From assembly GCA_015068645.1 (NCBI GenBank), contig SVKD01000006.1, forward strand, positions 1 through 61,264: a stretch of 61,264 nt of DNA, written 5' to 3'. This document shows, piece after piece, positions 1 to 8,164 of this stretch. A program made the translations under genes and the position numbers. This stretch comes from Oscillospiraceae bacterium. GTDB taxonomy: Bacteria; Bacillota; Clostridia; UMGS1840. The notes under the pieces were generated by a model. That model ran no database searches, was not told where the DNA came from, and worked only from the letters and a program-made list of their open reading frames with translations. Every line of letters starts with the position of its first letter. Position 1 is the first letter of the stretch.

Positions 1-146
1 CGAAGAAGGGAATTTTCGTCGTAATAACGATAGCCTGTAAACCTATCCACATAGGCAGGCATCAACAATCCTATTTCATCGTAATAATGAAGTGTGCGCA
101 CACTTACACCTGTAAACTCGGCAAATTCCTTAATCTGCATTCTCAA
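1..146 (-). CDS. MerR-family transcriptional regulator (N-terminal part, cut by window edge)
   Basis: About 48 codons of the N-terminus are visible. They encode a MerR-type winged-helix DNA-binding domain: the signature [15 protein letters not shown] is followed by a wing with TGYRYYDE. Regulators of this family bind an overlong promoter spacer and untwist it when an effector binds the C-terminal domain, which lies outside the window. The TTG at 146 is preferred as the start because a GGGAGGTGA ribosome binding site lies 8 nt upstream; an in-frame ATG at 140 is the alternative. The TGYRYYDE wing is typical of TipA/BmrR-like members, but the effector cannot be inferred. The gene is probably autoregulated, since a 19-bp-spaced promoter lies directly upstream. 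Confidence 0.85.
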   Translation of the reverse strand, partial: MRMQIKEFAEFTGVSVRTLHYYDEIGLLMPAYVDRFTGYRYYDENSLL

Positions 147-407
147 TTTTGTCACCTCCCAAAACAGAGTATACACTATGACGGAGCGTGAGAGTCAATA
201 CCTTTTGCAAAAAAAAATTGACTGACATTCGATAAATTCTAATTTGTCTGTTTCTTATTAAGTAACTATATTATAACATACTTTTACTCATTTGTCACTA
301 ATCAAAGATAAAATCAGCAAAACTGTTAGGCATAAATATTTATAAACTTGTATATTTTTTGTTCACCAATACTCATCTAATACAGAGACTATAAAAAAGT
401 ATAACAA
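147..407. other. AT-rich intergenic region between MerR gene and GDSL gene terminator
   Basis: Apart from the MerR promoter at 168-198, nothing convincing is visible: no ORF with a ribosome binding site, no tRNA-like fold and no strong repeat. The sequence is markedly AT-rich. Confidence 0.5.
168..198 (-). promoter_or_regulatory. MerR-type promoter with 19-bp spacer
   Basis: On the minus strand TTGACT (198-193) and TATACT (173-168) are separated by 19 bp, two more than the 17-bp spacers seen at the other promoters in this window. The spacer holds an imperfect dyad (CTCTCACG / CGTCATAG). This is the known architecture of MerR-controlled promoters, and it sits 22 nt upstream of the MerR start codon, so autoregulation is the natural inference. 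Confidence 0.7.
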
Positions 408-408
408 A

Positions 409-437
409 AAACCTCCGATGATTCGGAGTTTTTTTTC
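409..437 (-). terminator. Rho-independent terminator of the GDSL hydrolase gene
   Basis: A CTCCG/CGGAG stem with a six-base loop is flanked by A-runs and T-runs on both sides, just after the stop codon of the minus-strand hydrolase gene. It could act in both directions. Confidence 0.75.
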
Positions 438-443
438 ATAGAA

Positions 444-1097
444 TTACAGATTTTTTAAAAATGTTTTTAAGGTGTTATAAAGGATTTCATGCCCTGCATC
501 ATTGGGATGTAATCCGTCCGGTACATAGTTTTCTTTGTGGCTTGCCAGGTTGGGGTTAATGTCACAATCGTGATATAAATCCAACACAGACAGCTTATGA
601 TATTCTGCCACTTCTTTAATGATATTCACATAAGTTTCCAAACAAGCTGCGGTGCGAACGTGGAATCCGTTATATACCATGTGTTCGTTATCACGGTGCA
701 GGGGAGTCATTACTACAACGGCAGCATTGGGATATTTTTCACGGATTTTGATGCACAAATCGTGATATGCGCCGTAGAAGGTGTCAACTGTGCGGTCATC
801 CATAGAGCCCAGTGCAGCATCACCGTGACCATAGTCATTGGTGCCACCAAAAATCACTACCACATCGGCATCTGCTTCCATGTTGGGAATACGGGTAGCA
901 AAATAGTCATCATCAATTCTTGGGTCAACTCTTAAAGTGGCCTGGGGCGCAATTCTGGTGCCGCTGACACCGTAGCCGTACACCTTACAGCCGTCCTGTT
1001 CCAAACGTCTCCAGTAAATATTTTTTGGGTCTGCCACACCGATTCCTTCGGTGATGCTGTCGCCTAAAAACACAATTTTTTGATTGGTAAGTTCCAT
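444..1097 (-). CDS. SGNH/GDSL-family hydrolase
   Basis: A 217-residue single-domain SGNH hydrolase, a fold used by esterases, lipases and carbohydrate deacetylases. Block I with the nucleophile serine is FLGDSITEG near the N-terminus, the block III asparagine is in FGGTNDYGHG, and block V is the DGLHPND motif near the C-terminus with catalytic Asp and His. No signal peptide is seen, so it is probably cytoplasmic. The ATG at 1097 is chosen because GGGAGG lies just upstream; an upstream in-frame ATG (1151) has no ribosome binding site and falls at the promoter -10. It is divergent from a GH172/DUF2961 gene and a sugar kinase, which suggests removal of acyl groups from a carbohydrate, but the substrate is unknown. 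Confidence 0.85.
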   Translation of the reverse strand: MELTNQKIVFLGDSITEGIGVADPKNIYWRRLEQDGCKVYGYGVSGTRIAPQATLRVDPRIDDDYFATRIPNMEADADVVVIFGGTNDYGHGDAALGSMDDRTVDTFYGAYHDLCIKIREKYPNAAVVVMTPLHRDNEHMVYNGFHVRTAACLETYVNIIKEVAEYHKLSVLDLYHDCDINPNLASHKENYVPDGLHPNDAGHEILYNTLKTFLKNL

Positions 1098-1139
1098 ACT
1101 GAGCTTCCTCCCGAATACATTTTGAATTTTCTCATTGCT

Positions 1140-1168
1140 ATTATAAAACAAGCGTGAGAAAATGTCAA
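1140..1168 (-). promoter_or_regulatory. SigA-type promoter of the GDSL hydrolase gene
   Basis: Minus strand: TTGACA (1168-1163), a 17-bp spacer and TATAAT (1145-1140), a full consensus match 43 nt upstream of the chosen start codon. Confidence 0.85.
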
Positions 1169-1206
1169 GAAAATATGAGGAGTTTTGGTTTTTCTCAAAA
1201 TATTAC

Positions 1207-1235
1207 TTGCAAATTATTGGAATTTATGCTACACT
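1207..1235 (+). promoter_or_regulatory. SigA-type promoter of the GH172/kinase operon
   Basis: TTGCAA (1207-1212), a 17-bp spacer and TACACT (1230-1235), 63 nt upstream of the DUF2961 start. It is divergent from the hydrolase promoter at 1140-1168, so the two units could share a regulator. Confidence 0.7.
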
Positions 1236-1297
1236 GTAACCAGAGTTTTGACAGCAATGTTTTTCTGATAGAAATTTGATATTAGGAGATGAAAGAA

Positions 1298-2338
1298 ATG
1301 TCCAGAATTCCTTCAAATCGTGTTAGTTTTACATTTACTGCGGAAAATCCAACCGGTGCCCGTAACGGCGGTACTCGCGGTGGTGACTGCGAAAAATTAA
1401 ATCCCTGTTTTCAACTGCAACCCGGGGAAACCATGACAATTGTAGATGCCGAGGGTCCCGGTATGATTACACATATCTGGTTAGGCGGACTGCTGGGTCA
1501 CGAGTCTATTATCCGTATGTATTGGGATGATGCCGAGTTTCCTTCGGTGGAAGCGCCTGCTTCCGCCTTTTTCGGATATCCCTATGATGAGGCTTATGTG
1601 AGAGTGGACAGAGATCATAAAATTATTACGTTAAATTCTTCCAAGGTGCTTCTGGCACCCACTCGCGGTTACAACTGTTATTGGGAAATGCCCTTCCGGA
1701 AACACTGCAAAATCACCATCGAAAACCGTGGTACCAAAGATGTTAATCTATTCTACGCAGTGTCCGGTTATTACGGGGAAATCCCAGAAGACTCAGGATA
1801 TTTTCACGCTGTGTACCGTCACGAACATCCCGTGCAGAAAGGCCGTGCTTATACCGTTTTGGACAACGTGGAGGGCAAAGGATACTTTGCGGGTATGTTT
1901 TTTGCAGTTGGCGTGAACGGCACCAGCTGGTGTTGGTGTGAAGGGGAACCGAAGATGTATATCGACGGGGAAACTTATCCTTCCATTAACTATACAGGTA
2001 CCGAGGACTATTTTTGCGGTTCCTATGCATTCGGTAACGACACCGTTCCAGAATGGTATCAGACCTATAGCGGTTTGTATGCAGGATTGTATGCCATTTT
2101 GGGGGACAACCGTGAAAAATATAACGTGCAGCAGCGATTCTTGTTGTACCGTTGGCATGATAAGGATCCCGTATGTTTTGACAAATCTTTCCGTATGACC
2201 ATTGATGACGGCATTTATGAACCGCCGGTTCATTCCCCCAGATATGACGATTTTACCTCGGTGGCATTTTATTATCTTACCGAGCCGAAATCCTTACCTT
2301 TTGCATTGCCTTCTCATTTGGAATTATTTATGAGATAA
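1298..2338 (+). CDS. DUF2961 (GH172-like) family protein
   Basis: A 346-residue protein with the hallmarks of DUF2961, the family now classed as glycoside hydrolase family 172 (characterised members act on fructofuranose or arabinofuranose linkages). Visible features are an early arginine/glycine-rich ARNGGTRGGD segment, IVDAEGPGMITHIW, and the strongly conserved GTEDYF segment with its acidic residue. Length is normal for a single-domain member. There is no signal peptide, so it acts inside the cell. The ATG at 1298 is chosen because AGGAG lies 9 nt upstream; the ATG at 1289 abuts the AGGAG. It sits 16 bp ahead of a sugar kinase gene, probably co-transcribed, which fits intracellular cleavage of an imported oligosaccharide followed by phosphorylation. 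The true substrate is not shown by sequence. Confidence 0.8.
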   Translation: MSRIPSNRVSFTFTAENPTGARNGGTRGGDCEKLNPCFQLQPGETMTIVDAEGPGMITHIWLGGLLGHESIIRMYWDDAEFPSVEAPASAFFGYPYDEAYVRVDRDHKIITLNSSKVLLAPTRGYNCYWEMPFRKHCKITIENRGTKDVNLFYAVSGYYGEIPEDSGYFHAVYRHEHPVQKGRAYTVLDNVEGKGYFAGMFFAVGVNGTSWCWCEGEPKMYIDGETYPSINYTGTEDYFCGSYAFGNDTVPEWYQTYSGLYAGLYAILGDNREKYNVQQRFLLYRWHDKDPVCFDKSFRMTIDDGIYEPPVHSPRYDDFTSVAFYYLTEPKSLPFALPSHLELFMR

Positions 2339-2354
2339 TCGGGAGTTTTTAGAA

Positions 2355-3659
2355 ATGAATAATCAAAAAATTGCGGTGGGGCTTGATATCGGAACCACCA
2401 CCGTCAGTGCGATTGTGCTGGATGCCAAAGAGCGAACCGTTCAGCAGATTTATAACGTGGAAAATGATTCCAAAATCCTTTCGGATCACCCCGGCGAGTT
2501 TATTCAGTCACCCAATCGCATCTGGGAGATTGTAAAAGAACTTTTAGACGATATTTTATCAAACTATTCCGTTACCTCTATCGGTGTGACCGGGCAAATG
2601 CACGGAATTCTTTTGATTTCCCCTGATGGAGAAGCGTTATCTCCCTTATATACCTGGCAGGATATGCAGGCAAGTTTGGGAGACAATTCTTCCTGCGAAC
2701 AACTGGAAAAACTGACGAAAACCCGTGTGCCTGCAGGATACGGACTTGCTACATTATATCATTTGATTCAAACAAATAAGGTGCCGACCCTCCCCTATGT
2801 AACCGGCACCATTATGGATTTTATCACCATGAAGCTGTGTGGATTATCCCGCCCTGTGATGCATATTACCAATGCTGCATCCTGGGGATTTTTCAGTACT
2901 TCTCTAAACGACTTCGATGCCAATTTATTAGAGAAGGCAGGGATTCCCAAAGGGGTTTTACCCCTTGTAACTTCAGAGAAAACTGTGGTGGGAGAATATC
3001 AAAAAATACCCGTTGCGGTGGCAATCGGAGATAATCAGGCGGCATTTATGGGCTCCGTCAGTGATCCGGATAAAACCCTTTTAGTAAACATTGGAACAGG
3101 GAGCCAGGTTTCTTTGTTATCGGATCAAATTCCCGAAGAAGAAAGTTTATTGGTGGAAGCGCGTCCTTATGACGGGAATTCTTTGTTATACAGCGGTTCT
3201 TGTTTGTGCGGTGGCCGTTCTTATGCTTTGTTGGAGAAATTTTTCCGCCAGTTTGCTACCAAATGCGGATTGGAGAACAAGCCGTATTATGATGTGATCA
3301 ATTCTTTGGCAAAGGAAGGTCTCGCATCGGGAAATATCGTGAATATTTCCACCACCTTTGCAGGAACCCGTGAAAATTCCAACCTTCGTGGTGCAATTAC
3401 AAACATCGGAGAAGACAATTTTACCCCCGAATCCTTTGCGGCAGGTCTTTTGACAGGGATGGCAGAAGAACTGTATCAATTGTATCAAAAGATGCCTCAC
3501 GAAGGGGTAAAAAAATTGGTTGCATCGGGAAACGGTGTGCGGAAAAATCCTGTTTTAAGACAGGTGATTGAAGAAGTATTCGAGATGAAATTAACCATTC
3601 CCGACCACACTGAAGAAGCAGCATTCGGCGTAGCAATGTTTGGTGTGGAAGCGATTTAA
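2355..3659 (+). CDS. FGGY-family carbohydrate kinase, sedoheptulokinase-like
   Basis: A 434-residue FGGY sugar kinase. The N-terminal domain has the phosphate-binding GLDIGTTTVSAIV and GVTGQMHG motifs; the C-terminal domain has the AIGDNQA, NIGTGSQ and SGNGVRKNPVLR motifs. Within FGGY kinases it most resembles sedoheptulokinase: TWQD, GYGLATLYHL and LCGLSRP...NAASWGFF match segments I recall from the animal enzyme SHPK. The known reaction is ATP plus sedoheptulose to sedoheptulose 7-phosphate, a pentose-phosphate intermediate. Specificity here is inferred; xylulose or another ketose is possible. It follows the DUF2961 gene by 16 bp and ends at a terminator. Confidence 0.8.
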   Translation: MNNQKIAVGLDIGTTTVSAIVLDAKERTVQQIYNVENDSKILSDHPGEFIQSPNRIWEIVKELLDDILSNYSVTSIGVTGQMHGILLISPDGEALSPLYTWQDMQASLGDNSSCEQLEKLTKTRVPAGYGLATLYHLIQTNKVPTLPYVTGTIMDFITMKLCGLSRPVMHITNAASWGFFSTSLNDFDANLLEKAGIPKGVLPLVTSEKTVVGEYQKIPVAVAIGDNQAAFMGSVSDPDKTLLVNIGTGSQVSLLSDQIPEEESLLVEARPYDGNSLLYSGSCLCGGRSYALLEKFFRQFATKCGLENKPYYDVINSLAKEGLASGNIVNISTTFAGTRENSNLRGAITNIGEDNFTPESFAAGLLTGMAEELYQLYQKMPHEGVKKLVASGNGVRKNPVLRQVIEEVFEMKLTIPDHTEEAAFGVAMFGVEAI

Positions 3660-3676
3660 TTTCTTTTTATCAATTC

Positions 3677-3714
3677 AGACGGCAATTCCCAAAAAGAGGA
3701 TTGCCGTCTTTTTA
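3677..3714 (+). terminator. Rho-independent terminator after the kinase gene
   Basis: AGACGGCAATTCC pairs with GGATTGCCGTCT around a short A-rich loop and is followed by a T-run. It closes the GH172/kinase operon. Confidence 0.9.
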
Positions 3715-3743
3715 TTGACAGATTTTTTAAATTGTGATACAAT
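3715..3743 (+). promoter_or_regulatory. SigA-type promoter of the lipoprotein/SLH peptidase operon
   Basis: TTGACA (3715-3720), 17 bp, TACAAT (3738-3743), placed immediately after the preceding terminator and 68 nt before the lipoprotein start. Confidence 0.85.
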
Positions 3744-3811
3744 ATAAAAAGTGTTGAAACATTTGTAAGGAAGACATCATTTATATTTTACGATAAATTA
3801 GGAGATTTATT

Positions 3812-4486
3812 ATGAAGAAAATGAAAAAGTTATTGTTGTTGTTTTTAGCAACGACTCTTTGTCTGACTGCTTGTCAAGCTCAGAATTCTGAGCCGGTGTC
3901 AGAAGAGGAAGAGGAAAAACTTCCTCAAGAGGATATTGTGAACTATATGGCATTGACTTATGTGAACGGAGCATCAACTGATGCTAATTATGCAGTGGAA
4001 ACCGATATTGAGTTACCGGAGCGTCATTTTTTGTTTGAAGATGTGGTTTCCAATCCAGCTGAATTGATGGCGTATGAATATTTTTATGCTATCGGTACCG
4101 GGGATTATGAGTATCTTGTAAATCATATTGTTGGATCTGATTTAAAACGAAAAATGCAGTCAGTAGTGGATGCAGATGCTAACGGACTATTCTACAAGAC
4201 TCTGACGCTTCATGAAATGGAAATTGTTCCCATTGAAGAGTTTTTTGATTTTGAGTATGCTTTTTGTGAAGAAGTTGCAACTTTGGCAGGGACAGCGAAA
4301 TTGACGGAATATACTGTGGTGAAAGCCAGAGCAAGTTATGAATTTAACGATTTATCGTTGGAAGCAAATCCTGAACTGGTTGATGACGAAGTTACCCTCT
4401 ATATTTTTGTGGGACGAACCGACGGAGATTATTTCTTATTCGAAGCTTACGGAGAAGACTTTGTAAAAAATGTGACTGAGGAGTAA
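3812..4486 (+). CDS. Lipoprotein of unknown function
   Basis: 224 residues beginning with a lipoprotein signal peptide: MKKMKK, a leucine-rich hydrophobic core and the lipobox LTAC with the acylated cysteine at about residue 21. An acidic linker (SEEEEEK) follows and then a soluble domain of about 170 residues with many aromatic and acidic residues and no motif I can name. AGGAG lies 8 nt upstream of the ATG. It is the first gene of a unit with an SLH/M15 peptidase (6 bp downstream) and a membrane-anchored protein, so a cell-surface role is likely. Confidence 0.8.
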   Translation: MKKMKKLLLLFLATTLCLTACQAQNSEPVSEEEEEKLPQEDIVNYMALTYVNGASTDANYAVETDIELPERHFLFEDVVSNPAELMAYEYFYAIGTGDYEYLVNHIVGSDLKRKMQSVVDADANGLFYKTLTLHEMEIVPIEEFFDFEYAFCEEVATLAGTAKLTEYTVVKARASYEFNDLSLEANPELVDDEVTLYIFVGRTDGDYFLFEAYGEDFVKNVTEE

Positions 4487-4491
4487 GATTC

Positions 4492-5868
4492 ATGAAACGT
4501 AAAACAACACTTTTATTGGCGATGATACTTGCATTTTCTGTAGCTTTTGGGATGGTTGCCAACGCTTCTTACAGCGGTTGGGCTGAGGAAGCTCTTCTTG
4601 ACGCGAAAAACAGCGGAGTGTTAACGCAGGATGGGTTTTATGATTATCGCACCCCCATGTTAAGAGGTGAACTTGCATCCGTTTTGGTTCGTGCTTATGA
4701 AAATGCAACCGGAAAATCTGTACCCAAAAACGGACAAAGTGTTTTTTCGGATGCCTCTAAAGATGCGGACACATTATACCGTTTAGGTATTATGAATGGT
4801 GTTGGTGACGGTAAGTTTTCTCCCCACACTGCGGTTACCAGAGAGCAGATTGCAAAAATTATTTTAATGTTACAGTCAGTTTGCAGTGGGGAAGAACTGG
4901 TATTACCCGCTTGGTATGAAAACCCTTTCACTGATTTTTATGCGGTTTCCGAATGGGCAAAACCTTATGTGGAAAAGGCGTATGTTGAAGGTGTTATCAC
5001 CGGTTATGATGATGGTAGTTTCCGTGGTGGCAATAGTGTTTCCAAAGAAGAAGCTATCGTTCTGTTGATGCGTTCTTTGAATCTTCACGTCAATGGAACT
5101 GCAACTGCGGTGAACAGTAAATTGACATGGAATGTGACCAATGATTGGAAATCGGGTGAGCATACCATTACCTGGAGCCGTTTAGCACCGGGAACTGAAT
5201 ATGTTTTAACCATTACAGAACAGAGAAATTCCCGTTATGAAGGGGATATTCCGCCCAACGGTCCCTACCAGTACCGATATGTGGATCGGTTTGACCATCC
5301 GTTGTATTTTTATCCTAACCGCACCTATCAGATTAGCTTGACAGCGGCAGGACAGACCTTGGAAAGAAGCATCTATATTCCTCAGATATATACACCGGCT
5401 ATGGAAACGATTTCGAGTGCTTTGCCTACCACTCAGACAGAAGCAGCAGGCTTGCAGGCTAAGGTTACCGTTCCAATTTGGAAAATGCGTTCAGATGGCA
5501 GTAAATATGAATCTTCTGCACAACTGACAGTTCATTGGGCGATTGCAGATCAGGTTGTTAAGGTGTTTACGGAAATCTTTAACGGCACTGAAAAATTCCC
5601 CATAAAAGATTTGGGTGCTTATGCTTGGCGTGGCGGCAGAAGCGAGCATAACTGGGGAACTGCCATTGATATCAATGCCAATGAAAACTATTGTATTTAT
5701 AAGGATGGAACCACCATCGGAAGTTTCTGGAAACCTTATGAAAATCCCTATTCCATTACCCCTTATGGTGATGTAATCAACGCTTTTGAAAAGTACGGAT
5801 TTACTTGGGGCGGAGATTCCTGGTCTAATCCGAAAGATTATATGCATTTCTCATATCTGGGTACCTAA
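4492..5868 (+). CDS. SLH-domain protein with C-terminal M15 D-Ala-D-Ala carboxypeptidase domain
   Basis: 458 residues. A signal peptide (about 1-25) is followed by three S-layer homology repeats (about 30-70, 85-130, 145-190), a beta-rich middle (about 200-300) and a C-terminal VanY-type M15 metallopeptidase domain. Zinc ligands are visible as His386 and Asp393 in SEHNWGTAID and His452 in DYMHF; the GFTWGGDSW segment before the last ligand is typical of the family. SLH repeats normally bind pyruvylated secondary cell-wall polymer, so this enzyme is probably anchored outside the membrane and trims peptidoglycan stem peptides. GAGGAG at the end of the preceding gene is the ribosome binding site. 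The exact peptide substrate is inferred. Confidence 0.88.
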   Translation: MKRKTTLLLAMILAFSVAFGMVANASYSGWAEEALLDAKNSGVLTQDGFYDYRTPMLRGELASVLVRAYENATGKSVPKNGQSVFSDASKDADTLYRLGIMNGVGDGKFSPHTAVTREQIAKIILMLQSVCSGEELVLPAWYENPFTDFYAVSEWAKPYVEKAYVEGVITGYDDGSFRGGNSVSKEEAIVLLMRSLNLHVNGTATAVNSKLTWNVTNDWKSGEHTITWSRLAPGTEYVLTITEQRNSRYEGDIPPNGPYQYRYVDRFDHPLYFYPNRTYQISLTAAGQTLERSIYIPQIYTPAMETISSALPTTQTEAAGLQAKVTVPIWKMRSDGSKYESSAQLTVHWAIADQVVKVFTEIFNGTEKFPIKDLGAYAWRGGRSEHNWGTAIDINANENYCIYKDGTTIGSFWKPYENPYSITPYGDVINAFEKYGFTWGGDSWSNPKDYMHFSYLGT

Positions 5869-5905
5869 GCAGTGATGTGATCTCTGCAAGAAGCGAGGAA
5901 TTTGT

Positions 5906-6850
5906 ATGAAAAACAAAAAACAAAAGACAGAAAAAAATCAGCAGAATGAGCTGAACAACAATCATCAGAAAACAGCCAAAAAACGAAAAAAGTGGCCTTG
6001 GATTCTGCTGGTGATTTTATTGATTCTTGCCATTGGACTTGTCATTTTGGCAAAGTGGCAATGGAATAATATTATGGCAATCCATTATGCTACAAAATAC
6101 ACTTCAAAGCAGCTTTCTGAGATGCAAATGAAAAACGAAAGTGCTTTGCAGGAAATGTGCGAGGAAGTTTCCGGTGTGGATATTACCAGATTGCCCGAAG
6201 AAGCGGAAAAACATTTGCAAACAGGGAAGCTTTCTCAAGAAGACGCTGTTGCAATTTTAATCGGAGAAAAACGTTGGGATGAAAAAACCAAAAAAGCAGT
6301 TCCTGTGGAACCATCTTTGGTGGAGGGAGAAACTGCATCAGAAGGAACCGAACAGTCGGGAAATTCAGGGGATACCCAAACTGCCGACACAACTCAATTG
6401 GCAAACGGTACCGAAGCTTCAGGTGGCGAAAACACAACTGTTGATAACGCACCTTCCAACAGCGGAAATTCCGCAAGTTCCGAAGAAGTTGCCACCAACA
6501 CATCCGGTCAGAATGCTGCAAACTCTGCACCTTCCCGAGTAGATGAAATTATTGCGCAGATTTATGTGTTGCGTTCCGGTTATGTGGGGCAGTTAGACGG
6601 TTTGGTTGTGCAGGGCTGGAGAGAATATAAAAGAGGCGAAATCTCCAAACAGGGAGCAATTTCCAAATATATCGGAATCGGAAATAGCCTGGAAGGACAA
6701 TGCGATGCTCAGATGGAATCGCTTCTTTCAGAATTGCAGACGGAATTGGTTCGTATTGGCGGAGATACCGGTCTGATTGGTCAGATTCGCCAAACTTATC
6801 AATCACAAAAAAGCATCAAAAAAGCAGAAATGATTGCAAAATATCAATAA
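5906..6850 (+). CDS. Membrane-anchored protein of unknown function with low-complexity linker
   Basis: 314 residues. A very basic N-terminus (1-29, rich in K, Q and N) precedes one hydrophobic segment (about 30-49), so the protein is probably anchored with its C-terminal part outside the cell. Residues of about 75-120 look helical. A linker rich in S, T, G, N and E (about 130-210) follows, then a helical C-terminal domain of about 100 residues (RVDEIIAQIYVLRSGYVGQL onward). No recognisable family. It lies 37 bp after the SLH peptidase and before a terminator, so it is probably the last gene of that surface-related unit. Confidence 0.75.
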   Translation: MKNKKQKTEKNQQNELNNNHQKTAKKRKKWPWILLVILLILAIGLVILAKWQWNNIMAIHYATKYTSKQLSEMQMKNESALQEMCEEVSGVDITRLPEEAEKHLQTGKLSQEDAVAILIGEKRWDEKTKKAVPVEPSLVEGETASEGTEQSGNSGDTQTADTTQLANGTEASGGENTTVDNAPSNSGNSASSEEVATNTSGQNAANSAPSRVDEIIAQIYVLRSGYVGQLDGLVVQGWREYKRGEISKQGAISKYIGIGNSLEGQCDAQMESLLSELQTELVRIGGDTGLIGQIRQTYQSQKSIKKAEMIAKYQ

Positions 6851-6859
6851 TTATCATTC

Positions 6860-6893
6860 AAAAAAGAGAAAGGGCGACTTTTCTCTTTTTTTT
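6860..6893 (+). terminator. Rho-independent terminator
   Basis: An AAAAAGAGAAA arm pairs with TTTCTCTTTTT around a GC-containing loop, followed by Ts, just after the stop codon of the membrane-anchored protein. Confidence 0.75.
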
Positions 6894-6959
6894 GTGGCAA
6901 AAAACGTTTGAAAAAAGGAATTTTTCCGCGAAAAAACCGTAGAAAATTGAGAAAATCAC

Positions 6960-6988
6960 TTGCCATTTTATAATTAGTGTGTTATAAT
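6960..6988 (+). promoter_or_regulatory. SigA-type promoter of the glycan locus
   Basis: TTGCCA (6960-6965), 17 bp, TATAAT (6983-6988), 50 nt upstream of the aminotransferase start. No clear terminator is seen between here and 22.2 kb, so the locus may be one long transcript. Confidence 0.8.
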
Positions 6989-7038
6989 ATTGTAGTTAAA
7001 GTATATCTTTTTTTAGACTTTTGGAGGTGCAGTTTTCC

Positions 7039-8142
7039 ATGGGTGAACGAATTTATTTATCTTCCCCTCATATGTGTGGAAAGGAAATGGCATATATCAA
7101 CGAAGCATTTGAAACCAACTGGATTGCTCCTTTGGGAAAAAATGTGACTGAATTTGAAAATGAAATGTGCAAAAAAACCGGTGCTGATCAAGCAATTGCC
7201 ATGTCTGCAGGAACTGCGGCTTTACATATGGCACTTCGTTATTTAGGCGTGGGCAGAGGGGACGTGGTATTCTGCACATCTATGACCTTTGCGGCAAGCT
7301 GTAATCCCATTGTGTATGAGGGCGGCACCCCCGTGTTTATTGATAGTGAGCCCAATAGCTGGAATATGTCACCTGCGGCTTTAAAAAAAGCTTTTGAGAA
7401 ATATCCCAACCCGAAAGCCATTGTGGTTGTGAATTTATACGGTCAGTCTGCTGACTACGATGAAATTTTAAAACTGGCAAAAGAACATAACGTTCCCATT
7501 GTGGAAGACGCTGCAGAAAGCTTAGGTGCCACTTATAAAGGACAAATGACCGGTACCATTGGTGATTTTGGAGTGCTGTCTTTCAATGGCAATAAAATTA
7601 TTACCACTTCCGGCGGCGGAATGCTTCTTTGCAAAACCAAAGAAGAAAAGGAAAAAATCCTGAAATGGATTACCCAGTCCCGTGACCCTGCCCGACACTA
7701 TCAGCATACCGAACTTGGTTTTAATTACAGAATGTCTAATATTTGTGCAGGGATTGGCAGAGGTCAGTTGACTGCTTTGGATGACCGTGTTGCCAAGAAA
7801 ACTGAAATTTATCATACTTATCGGGATGCATTTTCAGATTTGCCCGTGGATATGATGCCTGTTTGTGATTACGGTGTTCCCAATTTCTGGCTCTCTTGTA
7901 TGACAGTCCGTGGCACTGACCCTGTAAAACTGATGGAAGCACTGGAAGCAGAAAATATTGAATCCCGTCCCATCTGGAAACCCATGCATCTGCAACCGTT
8001 CTATGCAGAGTGCGACTACTTTATGCACGATGGAGATGTTTCCAAAGGTATTTTTGAAACCGGCATCTGCTTGCCTTCTGATACCAAAATGTCAAAAGAA
8101 CAGCAGAATCGCGTAATCGATATTATCAAAGCTCAATTCTAA
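7039..8142 (+). CDS. DegT/DnrJ/EryC1/StrS aminotransferase, PglE-like
   Basis: A 367-residue PLP-dependent sugar aminotransferase. The Schiff-base lysine is Lys186 in SFNGNKIITTSGGG, a segment characteristic of PglE (UDP-4-amino-4,6-dideoxy-GlcNAc aminotransferase); VEDAAESLGATYKG and MSAGTAALHMAL are also family motifs. PglE transfers an amino group from glutamate to C4 of the UDP-4-keto-6-deoxy sugar during diacetylbacillosamine synthesis. The following genes encode PglC-, PglD- and PglA-like proteins, which supports this assignment. The ATG at 7039 is used because GGAGG lies 11 nt upstream; the upstream TTG (7021) precedes that site. A LegC-type or perosamine-type substrate remains possible. 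Confidence 0.85.
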   Translation: MGERIYLSSPHMCGKEMAYINEAFETNWIAPLGKNVTEFENEMCKKTGADQAIAMSAGTAALHMALRYLGVGRGDVVFCTSMTFAASCNPIVYEGGTPVFIDSEPNSWNMSPAALKKAFEKYPNPKAIVVVNLYGQSADYDEILKLAKEHNVPIVEDAAESLGATYKGQMTGTIGDFGVLSFNGNKIITTSGGGMLLCKTKEEKEKILKWITQSRDPARHYQHTELGFNYRMSNICAGIGRGQLTALDDRVAKKTEIYHTYRDAFSDLPVDMMPVCDYGVPNFWLSCMTVRGTDPVKLMEALEAENIESRPIWKPMHLQPFYAECDYFMHDGDVSKGIFETGICLPSDTKMSKEQQNRVIDIIKAQF

Positions 8143-8164
8143 ACGAGCAAAAAGGAGTAAAAAA

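Noticed and set aside
597-935. Plus-strand ORF of 112 codons
   Set aside because: It lies antisense to the well-supported GDSL hydrolase gene and lacks a ribosome binding site.
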